DNA of 51,618 bases, taken from positions 1-51,618 of the forward strand of contig NZ_JAIOGQ010000034.1 of the NCBI RefSeq assembly GCF_019904135.1. Reading direction: 5' to 3'. The position numbers and the translations under genes were made by a program. Positions 14,831 through 25,720 of this stretch are shown here, in pieces. The stretch's first letter is position 1. Each line of letters starts with the position of its first letter. Origin of the DNA: Paenibacillus caui. Lineage in GTDB: Bacteria > Bacillota > Bacilli > Paenibacillales > Paenibacillaceae. Under the pieces are notes generated by a model. The model searched no databases, was not told the DNA's origin, and saw only the letters and a program-made list of their open reading frames with translations.

Positions 14831-17293
14831 CTAACCTTCTGACTGCCCTGAAGCATAATGCGGTAGAACGATCAAATCCGTAATGTAGTCGTTTTTCTCC
14901 AGATGTACGACCGCTTTGCCTATCGATTTCCGGTCGCTGAGCGGCGCCTTTTCCGACGAAAAATCAGCTGCTTGCGCCTCATGCGTAATCGCGGCAATTT
15001 GCAGCGGTTCCTTGCACCAGAATCCGCCGACGATTCCGTTGCCATTCGGCTTGACCCTCTTGCCTTCTTTGAATTCGAACGTTTGAATCCCTTTGCCGCC
15101 GCGGCTTTGGGACGGATAATCCAGCAGCAGCGAACGCTTGCCGTAACCAAGATCGGAGACGACGAGTATTTCGCCCTCTTCGCCTTCCACCCAGAGTGCA
15201 GAGACCACTTCGTCGCCTTCCCGGAGCTGGATTCCCCGTACTCCTGCGGCAACCCGGCCCATGCTGTTCACTTCTTCCTCGTTAAACCGAATCGCCATGC
15301 CCAGCTTCGTGATCAGCAGGATATCCTGATTGCCCTTGCTAGGCGTTACCGACACGACCTCATCATCGGCACTAACCTTGCACGCCGCCACGGCCGATGA
15401 GCGCTTCGTCTCATACTCGCCAAGAGCGGTCCGCTTCACTTGGCCGCGTTTGGTCACGAATATGAGGCTAATGCCAGGCTGATCGAACATGCGGACAGGG
15501 ATGCAGCTCACAATCCGGTCTTCCTTGGCCAGCGGAATGACATTGACGATCGCCGTTCCGTTATCCTTCCACTTGAACTCCGGAATCTGATGGACCGGCA
15601 GCAAGAAATATTGCCCGCGTTGGGTGAAGATCAACAGATTCTCGAGCGTATTGACACTCTGGATGTATTTGATATAGTCTCCCTCTTTGACTCCGGCGCT
15701 GCCGAATTCGCCGCCCGAGCGCGTGAAGGAAAGCATGCTTGTCCGCTTGATATAGCCTTCGCCCGACAGCGTAACGAACACATCCTCCTGGGTGACCATG
15801 ACTTCCAGGTTTACTTTGAGCTCTTCCACTTCGCCCTGAATGACGGAGCGCCGTTCTACGCCGTATTTGTCGCGGATTTCGGTCAATTCCTTCCGAATAA
15901 CGGACACGAGCTTTTTGTCACTGTCCAGAATCGCCTGCAGTGACGCAATCTTCTTCTGCGTTTCGCCCAGTTCCTTCTGGAGCTGCGTAATTTCCAGATT
16001 GGTAAGGCGGTACAATTGGAGCGTCAGAATCGAGTCCGCCTGGCGTTCCGAGAAGCCGAACATCCACTGCAAGTTGTTCTGGGCGTCCTGACGGTTTTTC
16101 GAGGCCTTGATGGCAGCGATCACTTCATCCAGAATATTCAGCGCCTTGACCAGACCTTCGAGAACATGGGCTCTGTCCAATGCTTTCTCCAGCTCAAACC
16201 GGGTCCGGAATGTCACTACTTCCCGCTGATGGGCGATGTAGGCTTTCAACATTTCCGTCACGCCAAGCTGACGCGGTGCTTTGTTGACAATCGCCACCAT
16301 GTTGAAGTTGTAGGTGACCTGCAGGTCTGTCTTTTTCAGCAAATAAGCCAAAATCCCTTGCGCGTCCGCATCCTTTTTCAGTTCAACGACGATGCGGAGG
16401 CCGGCGCGCCCGCTTTCGTCCCTCACTTCGGAAATGCCTTCAACCTTCTTCTCCAGCCGGATATTCTCCATCGCGGTAACGAGCCGGGACTTAACCACCT
16501 GATACGGAATTTCCGTGATCACGATTTGCTGTCTACCGCCGCGAACATTTTCGATTTCCGTTTTGGACCTGATGTAGATCCGGCCTTTGCCTGTTTCATA
16601 CGCTTCGCGAATGCCTTCCTCGCCCATAATAATGCCGCCAGTCGGGAAGTCCGGACCCTTCATAATCGTCATCAGCTGCTCCAGATTCGTATCCGGCTTC
16701 TCCATCAGCAGGATGCAAGCATCAATAACCTCCCGCAGGTTGTGCGTCGGGATCTCTGTCGCGAAACCTGAAGAAATCCCGCTTACACCGTTTACGAGCA
16801 GGTTCGGAAAACGCGACGGCAGCACGACCGGCTCCTTGGCCGTATTGTCGAAGTTGTCCTTGAACAGCACCGTGCGTTTCTCAATATCGCGGAGCAGTTC
16901 AAGCGCAATCGGCGACAGGCGAGCCTCGGTGTAACGCATGGCCGCGGGCGGATCGTCATCCTGCGATCCCCAGTTGCCGTGACCGTCAACGAGCACATGG
17001 CCCATTTTCCACGGCTGCGCCATCCGTACCATGCCGTCATAGATGGAGGAATCTCCGTGCGGATGGTAGTTGCCCATGACGTCGCCAACCGTCTTGGCCG
17101 ATTTGCGGTACGGCTTGTCCGGCGTATTCCCGGAATCGTACATGGCATACAAAATGCGGCGCTGTACAGGCTTCAGGCCATCCCTGACGTCCGGAATCGC
17201 CCGGTCCTGGATAATATATTTGGAGTATCTGCCGAAGCGGTCTCCCACAACCTCTTCGAGGTAAGCCGGCAAAAAGTTTTCCAGCATACTCAT
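14831..17293 (-). CDS. parC: DNA topoisomerase IV subunit A
   Basis: An 820-residue subunit that cuts and rejoins DNA to decatenate daughter chromosomes, with ParE supplying ATP. The 5Y-CAP domain carries the catalytic Tyr121 in AMRYTEARL. The quinolone-resistance region reads [15 protein letters not shown] with Ser82-Ser83 and Asp86, that is, no change at the serine positions usually mutated in resistance. A coiled-coil tower and C-gate follow (about 340-490), and the C-terminal part (about 500-800) has degenerate six-bladed beta-pinwheel repeats. No GyrA box (QRRGGRG) is present, which favours ParC over GyrA. Starts 11 bases after parE, typical operon. Confidence 0.96.
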   Translation of the reverse strand: MSMLENFLPAYLEEVVGDRFGRYSKYIIQDRAIPDVRDGLKPVQRRILYAMYDSGNTPDKPYRKSAKTVGDVMGNYHPHGDSSIYDGMVRMAQPWKMGHVLVDGHGNWGSQDDDPPAAMRYTEARLSPIALELLRDIEKRTVLFKDNFDNTAKEPVVLPSRFPNLLVNGVSGISSGFATEIPTHNLREVIDACILLMEKPDTNLEQLMTIMKGPDFPTGGIIMGEEGIREAYETGKGRIYIRSKTEIENVRGGRQQIVITEIPYQVVKSRLVTAMENIRLEKKVEGISEVRDESGRAGLRIVVELKKDADAQGILAYLLKKTDLQVTYNFNMVAIVNKAPRQLGVTEMLKAYIAHQREVVTFRTRFELEKALDRAHVLEGLVKALNILDEVIAAIKASKNRQDAQNNLQWMFGFSERQADSILTLQLYRLTNLEITQLQKELGETQKKIASLQAILDSDKKLVSVIRKELTEIRDKYGVERRSVIQGEVEELKVNLEVMVTQEDVFVTLSGEGYIKRTSMLSFTRSGGEFGSAGVKEGDYIKYIQSVNTLENLLIFTQRGQYFLLPVHQIPEFKWKDNGTAIVNVIPLAKEDRIVSCIPVRMFDQPGISLIFVTKRGQVKRTALGEYETKRSSAVAACKVSADDEVVSVTPSKGNQDILLITKLGMAIRFNEEEVNSMGRVAAGVRGIQLREGDEVVSALWVEGEEGEILVVSDLGYGKRSLLLDYPSQSRGGKGIQTFEFKEGKRVKPNGNGIVGGFWCKEPLQIAAITHEAQAADFSSEKAPLSDRKSIGKAVVHLEKNDYITDLIVLPHYASGQSEG

Positions 17294-17304
17294 GCATTCA
17301 CCTT

Positions 17305-19284
17305 CTATTCCTCATACTCTGTGAAATCAACGTTCTCGACGATCCAGCGCTTGCGCGGCTCCACTTTATCGCCCATCAGCGTGGAGACCCGGCGCTCCGC
17401 CTTGGCCGCATCCTCGATCTGAACCTGCAGCAGCGTTCTCGTCTCCGGATCCATCGTCGTTTCCCACAGCTGCTCGGGATTCATCTCGCCGAGTCCTTTA
17501 TAGCGCTGAAGCTCGAAATTTTTCCCGAATTCCTTCAGGTAATTCTGAAGCTGCTCGTCCGTCCACGCATATCTCACCGTTTCAAGCTTGCCGGAACGGC
17601 GCGTGATTTTGTACAGCGGCGGCTGCGCGATGTATACGCGCCCCGCATCAATGAGCGGCTTCATATAGCGGTAAAAGAAAGTGAGCAGCAGCACCTGGAT
17701 GTGCGCGCCGTCGGTATCGGCATCCGTCATGATGATGATCTTGGAGAAATTGCTGTCTTCCAAAGCGAATTCCGTTCCGACTCCGGCTCCGATCGCCGTA
17801 ATGATGGCGCGGTATTCATCGTTCTTAAGAATGTCCGCAAGCTTGGCCTTCTCCGGATTCATCGGCTTGCCCTTCAGCGGCAGGATCGCCTGGATTTTGG
17901 AATCCCGGCCCTGTTTAGCCGATCCGCCCGCGGAGTCCCCTTCGACAATAAACAGCTCGGTCCGCGTATAATCCTTCGATTGGGCAGGGGTCAGCTTCCC
18001 TCCGAGATTCGAGCCTTCGCTGCGCTTCTTGCCGCTGCGCATTTCGTCCCGGGCCTTACGGGCCGCTTCGCGTGCTTTCGATGCCTGAACGGCTTTCTTG
18101 ATCAGCACCTGCGCGATTCCCGGATTCTCCTCAAGAAATAGCTGCATTTTCTCGGCTACAACCGCGTCGACCGCGCTTCTGGCCCCTGCGCTGCCCAGCT
18201 GGTCCTTCGTCTGGCCGACAAACTCGACCTCGGACATCTTCACGCTGATGACGGCCATCATGCCTTCACGCAGGTCGTTTCCTTCCAGGTTTTTGTCCTT
18301 CTCCTTGATCAAGCCGTTCTTGCGGGCATAATCATTCATCACGCGGGTGTAAGCCGTTTTGAACCCGGTCTCGTGCGTTCCGCCGCCGCGTGTCGGAATC
18401 GAGTTGACGAAAGACGCTATCGTTTCCGTGTAGCCGGAATTGTACTGCAAAGCCACTTCCACTTCAATATCGTCGCGTTCGGCGTAAAAGTGTACAACAT
18501 CGTGCAGCACATCCTTGCCTTCATTCAGAAACTCGACAAACTGGCTGGCGCCGCCTTCGTAAAAAAACTCGTCGGAATTGCCTGACCGCTCATCTTTCAG
18601 GACTACCTTCAAGCCTGAATTCAAAAAAGCGATCTCCTGCAAACGTTCCGCGAGCGTATCGTAATTTAATGCGATGCCATTCTGAAATACCCGGATATCC
18701 GGCTTAAAGGTTACCTTGGTACCTGTACGGTTCGTATTTCCGATCACTTCGAGCCCGGTCACCGGCTCGCCAACATGCTCCTTCCCGTCCTTGCTGATCC
18801 AGTACTCGAAACGCATGCGGTGGATTTTGCCTTCGCGGTAAATCTCAACCTCGAGCCACTCCGACAGCGCATTCGTAACGGATGCGCCGACACCGTGGAG
18901 TCCTCCGGATTTCTTGTATCCGCCGCCGCCGAATTTCCCTCCGGCATGCAGGATCGTATATACGACCTGCGGCGTTGGAATCCCCGTTTTGTGCATGCCC
19001 GTCGGAATACCGCGGCCATTGTCAAGGACGGTTACCGATCCGTCTTTATGCAGCGTAATATCGATCCTGGAGCAGTACTTGGCAAGATGTTCGTCCACGG
19101 CGTTGTCGACGATCTCCCATACCAGATGATGCAGCCCCGATGAACTCGTGCTGCCGATATACATCCCTGGCCGCTTCCGCACCGCGACAAGCCCTTCGAG
19201 CACTTGAATATCGTCCGCGTCATATCCTGCGGCGTCTCCGCCGTTCCCGGACCCGGCCGCGAACAAATCGATCTGCTCGGCCAT
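17305..19284 (-). CDS. parE: DNA topoisomerase IV subunit B
   Basis: A 659-residue GHKL ATPase subunit. ATP site: [23 protein letters not shown], and the glycine loop [21 protein letters not shown]. The transducer follows (about 225-400) and then the TOPRIM domain with [29 protein letters not shown] and [11 protein letters not shown] (metal-binding Asp residues). The C-terminus [20 protein letters not shown] is the usual end. Length and the [11 protein letters not shown] loop agree with ParE rather than GyrB. Start ATG has GGGGGAGCATGA ahead. First gene of the parE-parC operon. Confidence 0.96.
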   Translation of the reverse strand: MAEQIDLFAAGSGNGGDAAGYDADDIQVLEGLVAVRKRPGMYIGSTSSSGLHHLVWEIVDNAVDEHLAKYCSRIDITLHKDGSVTVLDNGRGIPTGMHKTGIPTPQVVYTILHAGGKFGGGGYKKSGGLHGVGASVTNALSEWLEVEIYREGKIHRMRFEYWISKDGKEHVGEPVTGLEVIGNTNRTGTKVTFKPDIRVFQNGIALNYDTLAERLQEIAFLNSGLKVVLKDERSGNSDEFFYEGGASQFVEFLNEGKDVLHDVVHFYAERDDIEVEVALQYNSGYTETIASFVNSIPTRGGGTHETGFKTAYTRVMNDYARKNGLIKEKDKNLEGNDLREGMMAVISVKMSEVEFVGQTKDQLGSAGARSAVDAVVAEKMQLFLEENPGIAQVLIKKAVQASKAREAARKARDEMRSGKKRSEGSNLGGKLTPAQSKDYTRTELFIVEGDSAGGSAKQGRDSKIQAILPLKGKPMNPEKAKLADILKNDEYRAIITAIGAGVGTEFALEDSNFSKIIIMTDADTDGAHIQVLLLTFFYRYMKPLIDAGRVYIAQPPLYKITRRSGKLETVRYAWTDEQLQNYLKEFGKNFELQRYKGLGEMNPEQLWETTMDPETRTLLQVQIEDAAKAERRVSTLMGDKVEPRKRWIVENVDFTEYEE

Positions 19285-19368
19285 TCATGCTCCCCCTTTA
19301 AGTTTTGCTCTATGTAGGATGACTAACCACCCTGAATGCAAACAAATGTTTTCTTATTCTTGTCCATT

Positions 19369-20358
19369 TTAATTCAATATATCCTGTTTCGTAAAGACGG
19401 TGAAGGAAACAACCAGTGAGGCGATGCCCCAAATGGCCAGCACGGCAAGCGAGAATCCAAGCGTCATTCCCTCGATCGGCGCCGGAGTTCCGGACAAATA
19501 GTGGGTCAATTCCAGATTGACCATAAACAAATATTTGGCGCTTGTCCAGGCGGAGGCCATGTTGGTCAGGATACTGCCGGCAATCAGCGCCGCCATCATG
19601 ATGACGATGCTTGCCGCCGTGCTTCGCACCAGAACCGAGATCATGAAAGCCAGCAGCGCAACGACGACGCCGACAAACCAGATGAGACCCATCTGCATGA
19701 AAAGATACAGCCACTGCGGCAGAGCATGCACAGCCGAAAGATCCACATTGCTGCCTTGTAGCTGGAACCCCGCAAATACAGGCATGTCAAATCCCTGATA
19801 ACCAAACACAAGTCCGGAAATCCCATAGCAAATAACAAATGTCGAAACGACGGTTAAAGAGACAAACATGATCAGCGTGATCAGCTTGCTGAGCAGCACC
19901 TTCCACCTTCTAACGGGCTTGGTGAGCAGCATCTTGACCGTTCCAGCCGTCCGTTCCGAGGAGACGATATCCGACCCGATTCCCATGATCAGGAGCGGAA
20001 TAAACAAGGAAGAGGCATTGTCCATAAATTCCCGCGTAAAGGTTACAGCGCCGGGCTGTTGCGGGTTTACGTCATGATCCAGATAATATTTCATCTGCTG
20101 GATGTAGACTTGGCGGAATTTTTTCCATTCCTCCGGTATGCGGGCGCTTCCGAGCGAATTCTGATTGTCGGTTATCGCCTGCTGCACGGACCTCCGCCAG
20201 TCGGAGCCGAATTTTTCCTGATTCCGCTGCGAGATCTTCATTTGAGCGTAAGTAAACATCGGAACGAGAACAAGCAGCACCAGCAAAATGACGTAAAACC
20301 GCTTTTTCCGGACCATTTTCACCGTTTCATTTTTGATGAGGGGTATGATGCTATTCAA
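19369..20358 (-). CDS. ABC-2 type permease
   Basis: About 329 residues. One helix near the N-terminus (about 23-40), an outside region of about 80 residues, then five helices (about 115-330). The motif GIGSDIVSSERTAGTVKMLLTKPVRRWKVLLSK, described here by its parts, includes ExxxGTxKxLLxxPVRR, a signature of ABC2_membrane_2 permeases. It pairs with the ATPase directly upstream, whose last codons it overlaps. The start is uncertain: GTG at 20367 is directly abutting GGAGG, while TTG at 20358 is nine bases from it, so I prefer the TTG. The substrate is unknown. Confidence 0.85.
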   Translation of the reverse strand: MNSIIPLIKNETVKMVRKKRFYVILLVLLVLVPMFTYAQMKISQRNQEKFGSDWRRSVQQAITDNQNSLGSARIPEEWKKFRQVYIQQMKYYLDHDVNPQQPGAVTFTREFMDNASSLFIPLLIMGIGSDIVSSERTAGTVKMLLTKPVRRWKVLLSKLITLIMFVSLTVVSTFVICYGISGLVFGYQGFDMPVFAGFQLQGSNVDLSAVHALPQWLYLFMQMGLIWFVGVVVALLAFMISVLVRSTAASIVIMMAALIAGSILTNMASAWTSAKYLFMVNLELTHYLSGTPAPIEGMTLGFSLAVLAIWGIASLVVSFTVFTKQDILN

Positions 20359-21340
20359 TGGACTCACCCTCCGTCAATTCTAGGAACAGCTGTTCCAGCG
20401 TTGGATTGATTTTGTACACCGACTGAACCTGTACTCCCTGCTCCGTAAACAAAGCGACAAATTCAGCCATTTGCCCGCCTTCCATTTGGGTAACGATGGC
20501 CTCCGGGCTGATTCCGGCCATAACCGAATCATCAAGAATCTGTTCAGGGTCGTCAATAACTTTGATTCTTTTGTTTGCAAAAAAGTCAACGGCACTTTCC
20601 CGGGGGTGCGCCTCCCATACGACATAATTGGAGTTGTTCTGGATCAGTTCATCCACTTTTCCTACAGCCAGAACCTGGCCATGGCTTATAATTGCGACCC
20701 TGTCACACAGCAGCTGAATTTCGCTGAGCAAATGGCTGGAAACGAATAAGGCCATGCCGTCTGCCGCCAATCTGCGGATAAAATCACGCATCTCCTTGAT
20801 CCCTTTCGGGTCCAGGCCGTTGGTCGGTTCATCCAGAATAAGCAGCTTTGGCCTGCCAAGCAGGGCCTGGGCGATGCCCAGCCGCTGTCTCATGCCGAGT
20901 GAATAGGTGCGCACCTTGTCATGAATTCGCTGCTCCAGCCGCACCATTTCGACGACTTCCATGATCCGCTCATCGTCCACGCCTTGCAGCATCCGGGCGA
21001 ACTGCTCCAGATTCTCCCAGCCTGTCAGGTAGGAGTACACCTCAGGGTTTTCGACAATAGAGCCTATATACCCCATGGCCCGCTCGGGATCCTTGTGGAC
21101 ATTAAACCCGCAAATCTCAATCGTTCCTTCTGTCGGCTTAATCAGATCGACCAGCATGCGGATTGTCGTTGTTTTACCGGCCCCGTTTGGACCGAGGAAA
21201 CCGAATATTTCGCCCTCCCGCACATCGAACGTCACATCATGGATGATCCACTTTTTGCCGATCTTTTTCTTCAAATGCTTGACCTGCAATACCGTTTTGC
21301 CTGAAGAGTCACGCTGCTCACTGATGGATGTATGCTGCAT
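20351..21340 (-). CDS. ABC transporter ATP-binding protein
   Basis: A 329-residue ATPase with a short N-terminal extension (about 15 residues, Ser/Gln rich). Walker A GPNGAGKTT, signature YSLGMRQRLGIAQ, Walker B LLILDEPTNGLDP, switch His in SSHLLSEIQ. The C-terminal 100 residues form a regulatory extension like that of bacitracin/lantibiotic-type ATPases (BcrA group). With the overlapping permease gene it makes a two-component ABC exporter. Start ATG 21340 is 14 bases from GGAGAG, somewhat far; no better start exists in frame. Confidence 0.9.
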   Translation of the reverse strand: MQHTSISEQRDSSGKTVLQVKHLKKKIGKKWIIHDVTFDVREGEIFGFLGPNGAGKTTTIRMLVDLIKPTEGTIEICGFNVHKDPERAMGYIGSIVENPEVYSYLTGWENLEQFARMLQGVDDERIMEVVEMVRLEQRIHDKVRTYSLGMRQRLGIAQALLGRPKLLILDEPTNGLDPKGIKEMRDFIRRLAADGMALFVSSHLLSEIQLLCDRVAIISHGQVLAVGKVDELIQNNSNYVVWEAHPRESAVDFFANKRIKVIDDPEQILDDSVMAGISPEAIVTQMEGGQMAEFVALFTEQGVQVQSVYKINPTLEQLFLELTEGESIE

Positions 21341-21368
21341 GTACCAAGATTCACTCTCCTGTCACGTA

Positions 21369-22181
21369 TTAATTCAAACTTTGCACGATGCGTTCGGCAA
21401 TCTGCTGATAGCCCTCCCCGTTCGGGTGAAAATGATCGCCGGACAAATACTTGGACACATTGCCGGCAAACAGGTCGTAAGTCGGAACGACCAATGCGTT
21501 CCTATACGGATTGAAGGTTTCGAGAGCCAGCATATTCCAACGGGCCGCTGCCGTATTGCCGATACTTCTCATTTCCTGCAGGTCGGAGAAGGGATTATAC
21601 AATCCTATGTATACAAGGGTAGCGTCAGGATTGATCGCAACAATTTGTTTGGCAACGGATTTAAGCTTTACGGAAGCCGCGTCAATCGATGCATTCAGTT
21701 CCTTGGCTGTAGGCAGATCATCTCCGTTCTCAAGGGCCTGCCCACCATTAAACAAGTCATTGCCCCCGATGGACAGCAAAATGACATTGGCCTCCTTCAG
21801 CATATATTGAACGCCCTTCTCTTTCAGTTCTTCCGACAAGCTATCCGTCGTCAGGCCGTTAATGCCTAAATTTCCAAACAGTCTCACTTCCTGATTTTTA
21901 TCCTTCTCCTGCAATAGCTGAACCGTTCGCATCGCAAACCCCAGTCCCTCATCGTCTCCCGTACCTTTGGCAAGCGAATCGCCAATGACAACAATGCCTG
22001 TTTGACCAGGTGATACGGCCGGCTGGTCTTTCTGATCCGTACTCGGAACCAATTCCATTCCACTGGATGCCGAAGGATATGTAATGTCTTTCACGGCATA
22101 AATAAAACCGCATAATAGCAATAAAGTCGTTACAAACGATAAAAAACTGACGATTCTCCAGACTCTGGACGATGATCGCAT
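21369..22181 (-). CDS. Membrane-anchored SGNH/GDSL hydrolase
   Basis: A 270-residue extracytoplasmic esterase. An N-terminal membrane anchor (about 9-30) is followed by a linker and the SGNH domain: block I VVIGDSLAKGTG (catalytic Ser), Gly of block II (GNLGINGLTTDSL), block III LSIGGNDLF (Asn) and block V DHFHPNGEG (Asp/His). It may act on acylated sugars, lipids or wall polymers. Start ATG has AAGGAGG ahead. It lies 28 bases upstream of the ABC ATPase on the same strand, so it may be co-transcribed with that pair. Similar to the YpmR type from Bacilli in layout. Confidence 0.88.
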   Translation of the reverse strand: MRSSSRVWRIVSFLSFVTTLLLLCGFIYAVKDITYPSASSGMELVPSTDQKDQPAVSPGQTGIVVIGDSLAKGTGDDEGLGFAMRTVQLLQEKDKNQEVRLFGNLGINGLTTDSLSEELKEKGVQYMLKEANVILLSIGGNDLFNGGQALENGDDLPTAKELNASIDAASVKLKSVAKQIVAINPDATLVYIGLYNPFSDLQEMRSIGNTAAARWNMLALETFNPYRNALVVPTYDLFAGNVSKYLSGDHFHPNGEGYQQIAERIVQSLN

Positions 22182-22337
22182 GAGGATGCCTCCTTGTCAT
22201 AAACTGGTACGCATTTCTTTGGAGTATGTACCTAACATAAAACTTCTGAAATCAATTTGCAAATTTTCACATGCAGACGTGCTCTTTTTAAATCACAGGA
22301 GTATTGGTCCATATTCATTCGGCAGGGTATAAAACGT

Positions 22338-22373
22338 AAGGACTGGCAGCTACCAGAGTGAGTGCCAGTCCTT
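22338..22373 (-). terminator. Terminator of the 1098-residue secreted protein gene
   Basis: AAGGACTGGCA and TGCCAGTCCTT form a perfect 11-bp stem with a 14-base loop; the minus-strand tail is ACGTTTTATA. Located 32 bases beyond the stop. Confidence 0.75.
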
Positions 22374-22404
22374 GCTTAATTGCTATATACTGCTGATCCG
22401 GTTC

Positions 22405-25400
22405 CTAGTGAGTCACTAGAGGACGGAAATCGTCGCGGCTTGACAATCCGGCATGATAGAAGACGACGTCTCCATCCTTAAGCGAAAATACGTTACCGGC
22501 ATAATCCGCAACACGCCGTTCATACCCTTCAAGCCGCCATTGATTCATGAGCGGGGCGTGAATATACTGCAGTCTGGGATGAGCAGCATCTCCTCCCGGC
22601 AGACTCTCTAAATCAAAATTGACGATAATGTATCCTTTTTTTAAAAAAATGTCCGACCGATCCGTCAGGCCGCCATGGGTACGTCCATATTCCGCCAAAT
22701 CAGTTCCTTGCTTAGCGACATATACTTCAGCGGGCAGGCTGTACTCCCCGTACCATTTCTGAACGGCTGCGATCGCCCGCTGCGGATCAACACTTAAAGG
22801 AACCTCCGTTTTCGGACCGATCAACGTTCGGATATCCCCGGTCAACAGGAGACTGTGATAGGTACCTGCCGTCACCCTCCGTTTTGAAAAAACATTCACA
22901 AATTTCGCTACAAACGCTTCGCGGCTGATTGCAGCAATTTCGCCGAATCCGTACTCGCGATCATACCTGTATAATGCCGAATCGATGAGTTCGGTTTCCG
23001 GCACGTTTCTTAACGGTTCATTCAAAATAACCGCTCTCTGCACACGATCCTCTTCGGAACCGATTTTGATAAACTTTTGATTTCCGCTATGGTAATACAG
23101 GTCTACGGGAAACCTAAATCTTCCGTCCTCACTGACATAATCGAAAGATGGGGAAATGTGTATTTCATCCTGGTTCGAGAACATATTTCCTTTCGTTTTG
23201 AAATCAAACCGGAATGCATATCCCGTCTTTACCGCAACGTTCTTGAAAGCTGAATCAGGATGGCTGCCCGGGTAAATCGGGAGCTTGAAGGGTGAAACGT
23301 TGCCCCGGTAACCCCCGTCAATATCGCGTAAACCTACCCAATATGAGGCGCCGGAAGCAAGCAATTTCCCGAGCGCTCTTCGAAACACGCCTTCCCAATT
23401 GTAATCGGTTATATCGGTAATCCGAAAGTCGTACAGCCGCCCGATCACTTCAACATCAATGGAATCAACGGCTGCATGGTCCGGCCAATCGAGATTGGCC
23501 TGCTGCCCGGACGAATATCCATTCGGCGCATTTTCTGCAATGGACCGGAAATGGACCGTGTAAGGCCCTTCATCCACCCACACAGGCATAAAGAATGTTG
23601 CTTCCAATTGACTCACGGGAATGTCAATCCAGGTATTGGCCTGGATATACCTTGACTTATCCGCATTATAAACATCAAATTCAAACATCACCTGTTTGTA
23701 GGCCGTATACTTCGCATAATCCCTTGTTCCATAGCCCTTATAATCGTTATGCTTGCCTTCCGTTGGCAGCGTAACGGTAAAAGGTCTGTCCAGGATCAAA
23801 GCAGCTCTCGATTCATCCGGCTTCGTTTTCTGGTTGTGGGCCTTATCGTCCGTAATCTCGGGAAATATCACAACCGGAGTATGTACAGTAACCGGATTTA
23901 TGCCGTCGATGGAAAAGCTATTGTCCGCCCCGCCGCCAATATTGGGGCTCATCAGGCCGTAATAGATCGTTCCGCTGCTCGGCTGATCTTTTTTATTGAC
24001 CTTACTGCTCGGAATCATATTCCCTGGACTGTCCAAAACATTTTGGCCGATCGGCGCCGGAGCCGGAACTTGCGTGGGAGTTGGAGTCGTCCGCTCTCGC
24101 TCTGATCCATCCATGATTGTGCTGCCATTAAAAGTGAAAGTATCGTTTTGTACCTTTACCTTCTCGATTTCTTTTTCGGCAAAGGGTTTTAAATCTTCGT
24201 TTGAAATGTCCGGTTTTTCTTTTCCCCCTGACTTGCTGCCTGGCGGAGCCTCAATGCTGTCTGGTACATCTGGCGGCGTGTATCCTCCGGTGTGAGAAAA
24301 AGAGTAATACGGCGATGAATAGCCGCTTGGGAAAATTTTGATTCCGTTTGACGCAAAAGCATAGTTCCATAGATCGGCTTCGTTGATGTTGTATACCTGC
24401 AAGCTATCAATGACCCAGAAAGAATAAGGTCGCTCAATGGTAACGGATTGAGATAGCTGTTCGGTGGTTTGCTGGGGATCCGGTTCCGTATGGGTTTTCC
24501 CGTCCGGACCAGTCACTTCCTTCCCCGGGTCCCAGGTCAAGTTATAATCCCGGGTAACCGTCACATTAATCGTACATTTGCCGGTCATTTGCACAAATTT
24601 ATGATGGAATAAATAGTTATTCGCTATGACGTTACCATATAGGCTTTCCGATGTTGGAATACCGTCCCTCACATCAAATCGCTCAGCTCCCCTGCTGTCC
24701 GCCTTGATCACGGCGCTAACGTTTGGATCCATAACCTGAGCTTCCTTGCTCTGCGTCGGCGTCGGTGTCGTGCAATTCGATTCTGGGGGTGGTGGTTCTT
24801 CCGGATCTGGTGGGGCCGCCCCCTCATAGTAGAGATTAATATAGTAGTCATATCCACCCTCATAAGGATCGAGCGGCCAGGGATCGCCGGTTTCCATGGT
24901 GCCTCCGGATGGAGGACCGGTCACACTTTTCTTCCAGCCTTTATACTTATAATTTGCTGTGTCAGGAGTGTGGGGGAACGTATATGATTTCCCTATTTCC
25001 AGCTTCGTTTCGTAGTTCTTAAACCCATCAACCCCATCCAGGCTTACGCCGTCTGTGGTGAAATGCTTGATATACGCCGTTCCGCCAAGGGGTTCTAGTT
25101 GGATTTTTATGAGAACCGGATAATACGTCCGAAATCCCCTAACTCCTGATGCCAAACCAGTTGTATCTAAAAGAAAAGAAGTTTCCTCTGAATTTGTTAC
25201 AGAACTTTGGTTAATTGTAATCGTTGCAGTATCACCTTGTATATCTTTGTCTTGTTTTATTATTTTAATTGTTTTCCCCACGTATTGAGAAATGGTTTCC
25301 CAACTTGTACCTGGTCTTGCGGCGTTATACATTTTTGTGACCCACGAAGCAGTCTCACCATTAACATAATTTTTATATACACTAGCCGATATATCCTTTA

Positions 25401-25701
25401 CTTTTCGACCTGAGAAAGTGAACTGATACACCCAATCATAGTGCATCCGATCAACCGTTTGTCCTGCTCGAATTATTTCACCCGTATATGGGTCAGCAAT
25501 ATATTCACCTTTAGAATTCGTCCAGTAGTCAATATAGAACATCCCGACAGTGTAGTAGATGTTCTCATCCTGTGTACTCTTAGTCGTCGTAAGTGTGTAG
25601 GGGCCTTGCGTTTCTGCTGCAGAAACGCGGGGCCGTACAACGAACGAAGGCATCAGCAGGGTTAGAATGATGAACAATGTAATAAATCGCTTTATTCTCA
25701 T
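22405..25701 (-). CDS. Large secreted protein of unknown function
   Basis: A 1098-residue protein with a signal peptide (MRIKRFITLFIILTLLMPSF, cleavage after about residue 29, VSA-AET). Parts visible: a beta-rich N-terminal domain (about 30-210), a short MucBP-like segment (about 215-300, with KYKGWKKSVTGPP), a Pro/Glu linker (PDPEEPPPPES), a second domain (about 310-470), a Pro/Lys linker (about 480-560, including TPTPTQVPAPAPIGQ), and a beta-rich C-terminal half (about 570-1098). No LPXTG or wall-anchor repeat. I recall similar large proteins in Paenibacillus (a DUF5704-like family) next to stalk-domain proteins, but cannot confirm the family. The 5' fifth (about 25130-25700) is clearly more AT-rich than the rest. 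Start ATG has AAGGGACGATTGT ahead. Confidence 0.75.
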   Translation of the reverse strand: MRIKRFITLFIILTLLMPSFVVRPRVSAAETQGPYTLTTTKSTQDENIYYTVGMFYIDYWTNSKGEYIADPYTGEIIRAGQTVDRMHYDWVYQFTFSGRKVKDISASVYKNYVNGETASWVTKMYNAARPGTSWETISQYVGKTIKIIKQDKDIQGDTATITINQSSVTNSEETSFLLDTTGLASGVRGFRTYYPVLIKIQLEPLGGTAYIKHFTTDGVSLDGVDGFKNYETKLEIGKSYTFPHTPDTANYKYKGWKKSVTGPPSGGTMETGDPWPLDPYEGGYDYYINLYYEGAAPPDPEEPPPPESNCTTPTPTQSKEAQVMDPNVSAVIKADSRGAERFDVRDGIPTSESLYGNVIANNYLFHHKFVQMTGKCTINVTVTRDYNLTWDPGKEVTGPDGKTHTEPDPQQTTEQLSQSVTIERPYSFWVIDSLQVYNINEADLWNYAFASNGIKIFPSGYSSPYYSFSHTGGYTPPDVPDSIEAPPGSKSGGKEKPDISNEDLKPFAEKEIEKVKVQNDTFTFNGSTIMDGSERERTTPTPTQVPAPAPIGQNVLDSPGNMIPSSKVNKKDQPSSGTIYYGLMSPNIGGGADNSFSIDGINPVTVHTPVVIFPEITDDKAHNQKTKPDESRAALILDRPFTVTLPTEGKHNDYKGYGTRDYAKYTAYKQVMFEFDVYNADKSRYIQANTWIDIPVSQLEATFFMPVWVDEGPYTVHFRSIAENAPNGYSSGQQANLDWPDHAAVDSIDVEVIGRLYDFRITDITDYNWEGVFRRALGKLLASGASYWVGLRDIDGGYRGNVSPFKLPIYPGSHPDSAFKNVAVKTGYAFRFDFKTKGNMFSNQDEIHISPSFDYVSEDGRFRFPVDLYYHSGNQKFIKIGSEEDRVQRAVILNEPLRNVPETELIDSALYRYDREYGFGEIAAISREAFVAKFVNVFSKRRVTAGTYHSLLLTGDIRTLIGPKTEVPLSVDPQRAIAAVQKWYGEYSLPAEVYVAKQGTDLAEYGRTHGGLTDRSDIFLKKGYIIVNFDLESLPGGDAAHPRLQYIHAPLMNQWRLEGYERRVADYAGNVFSLKDGDVVFYHAGLSSRDDFRPLVTH

Positions 25702-25720
25702 ACAATCGTCCCTTCATGCC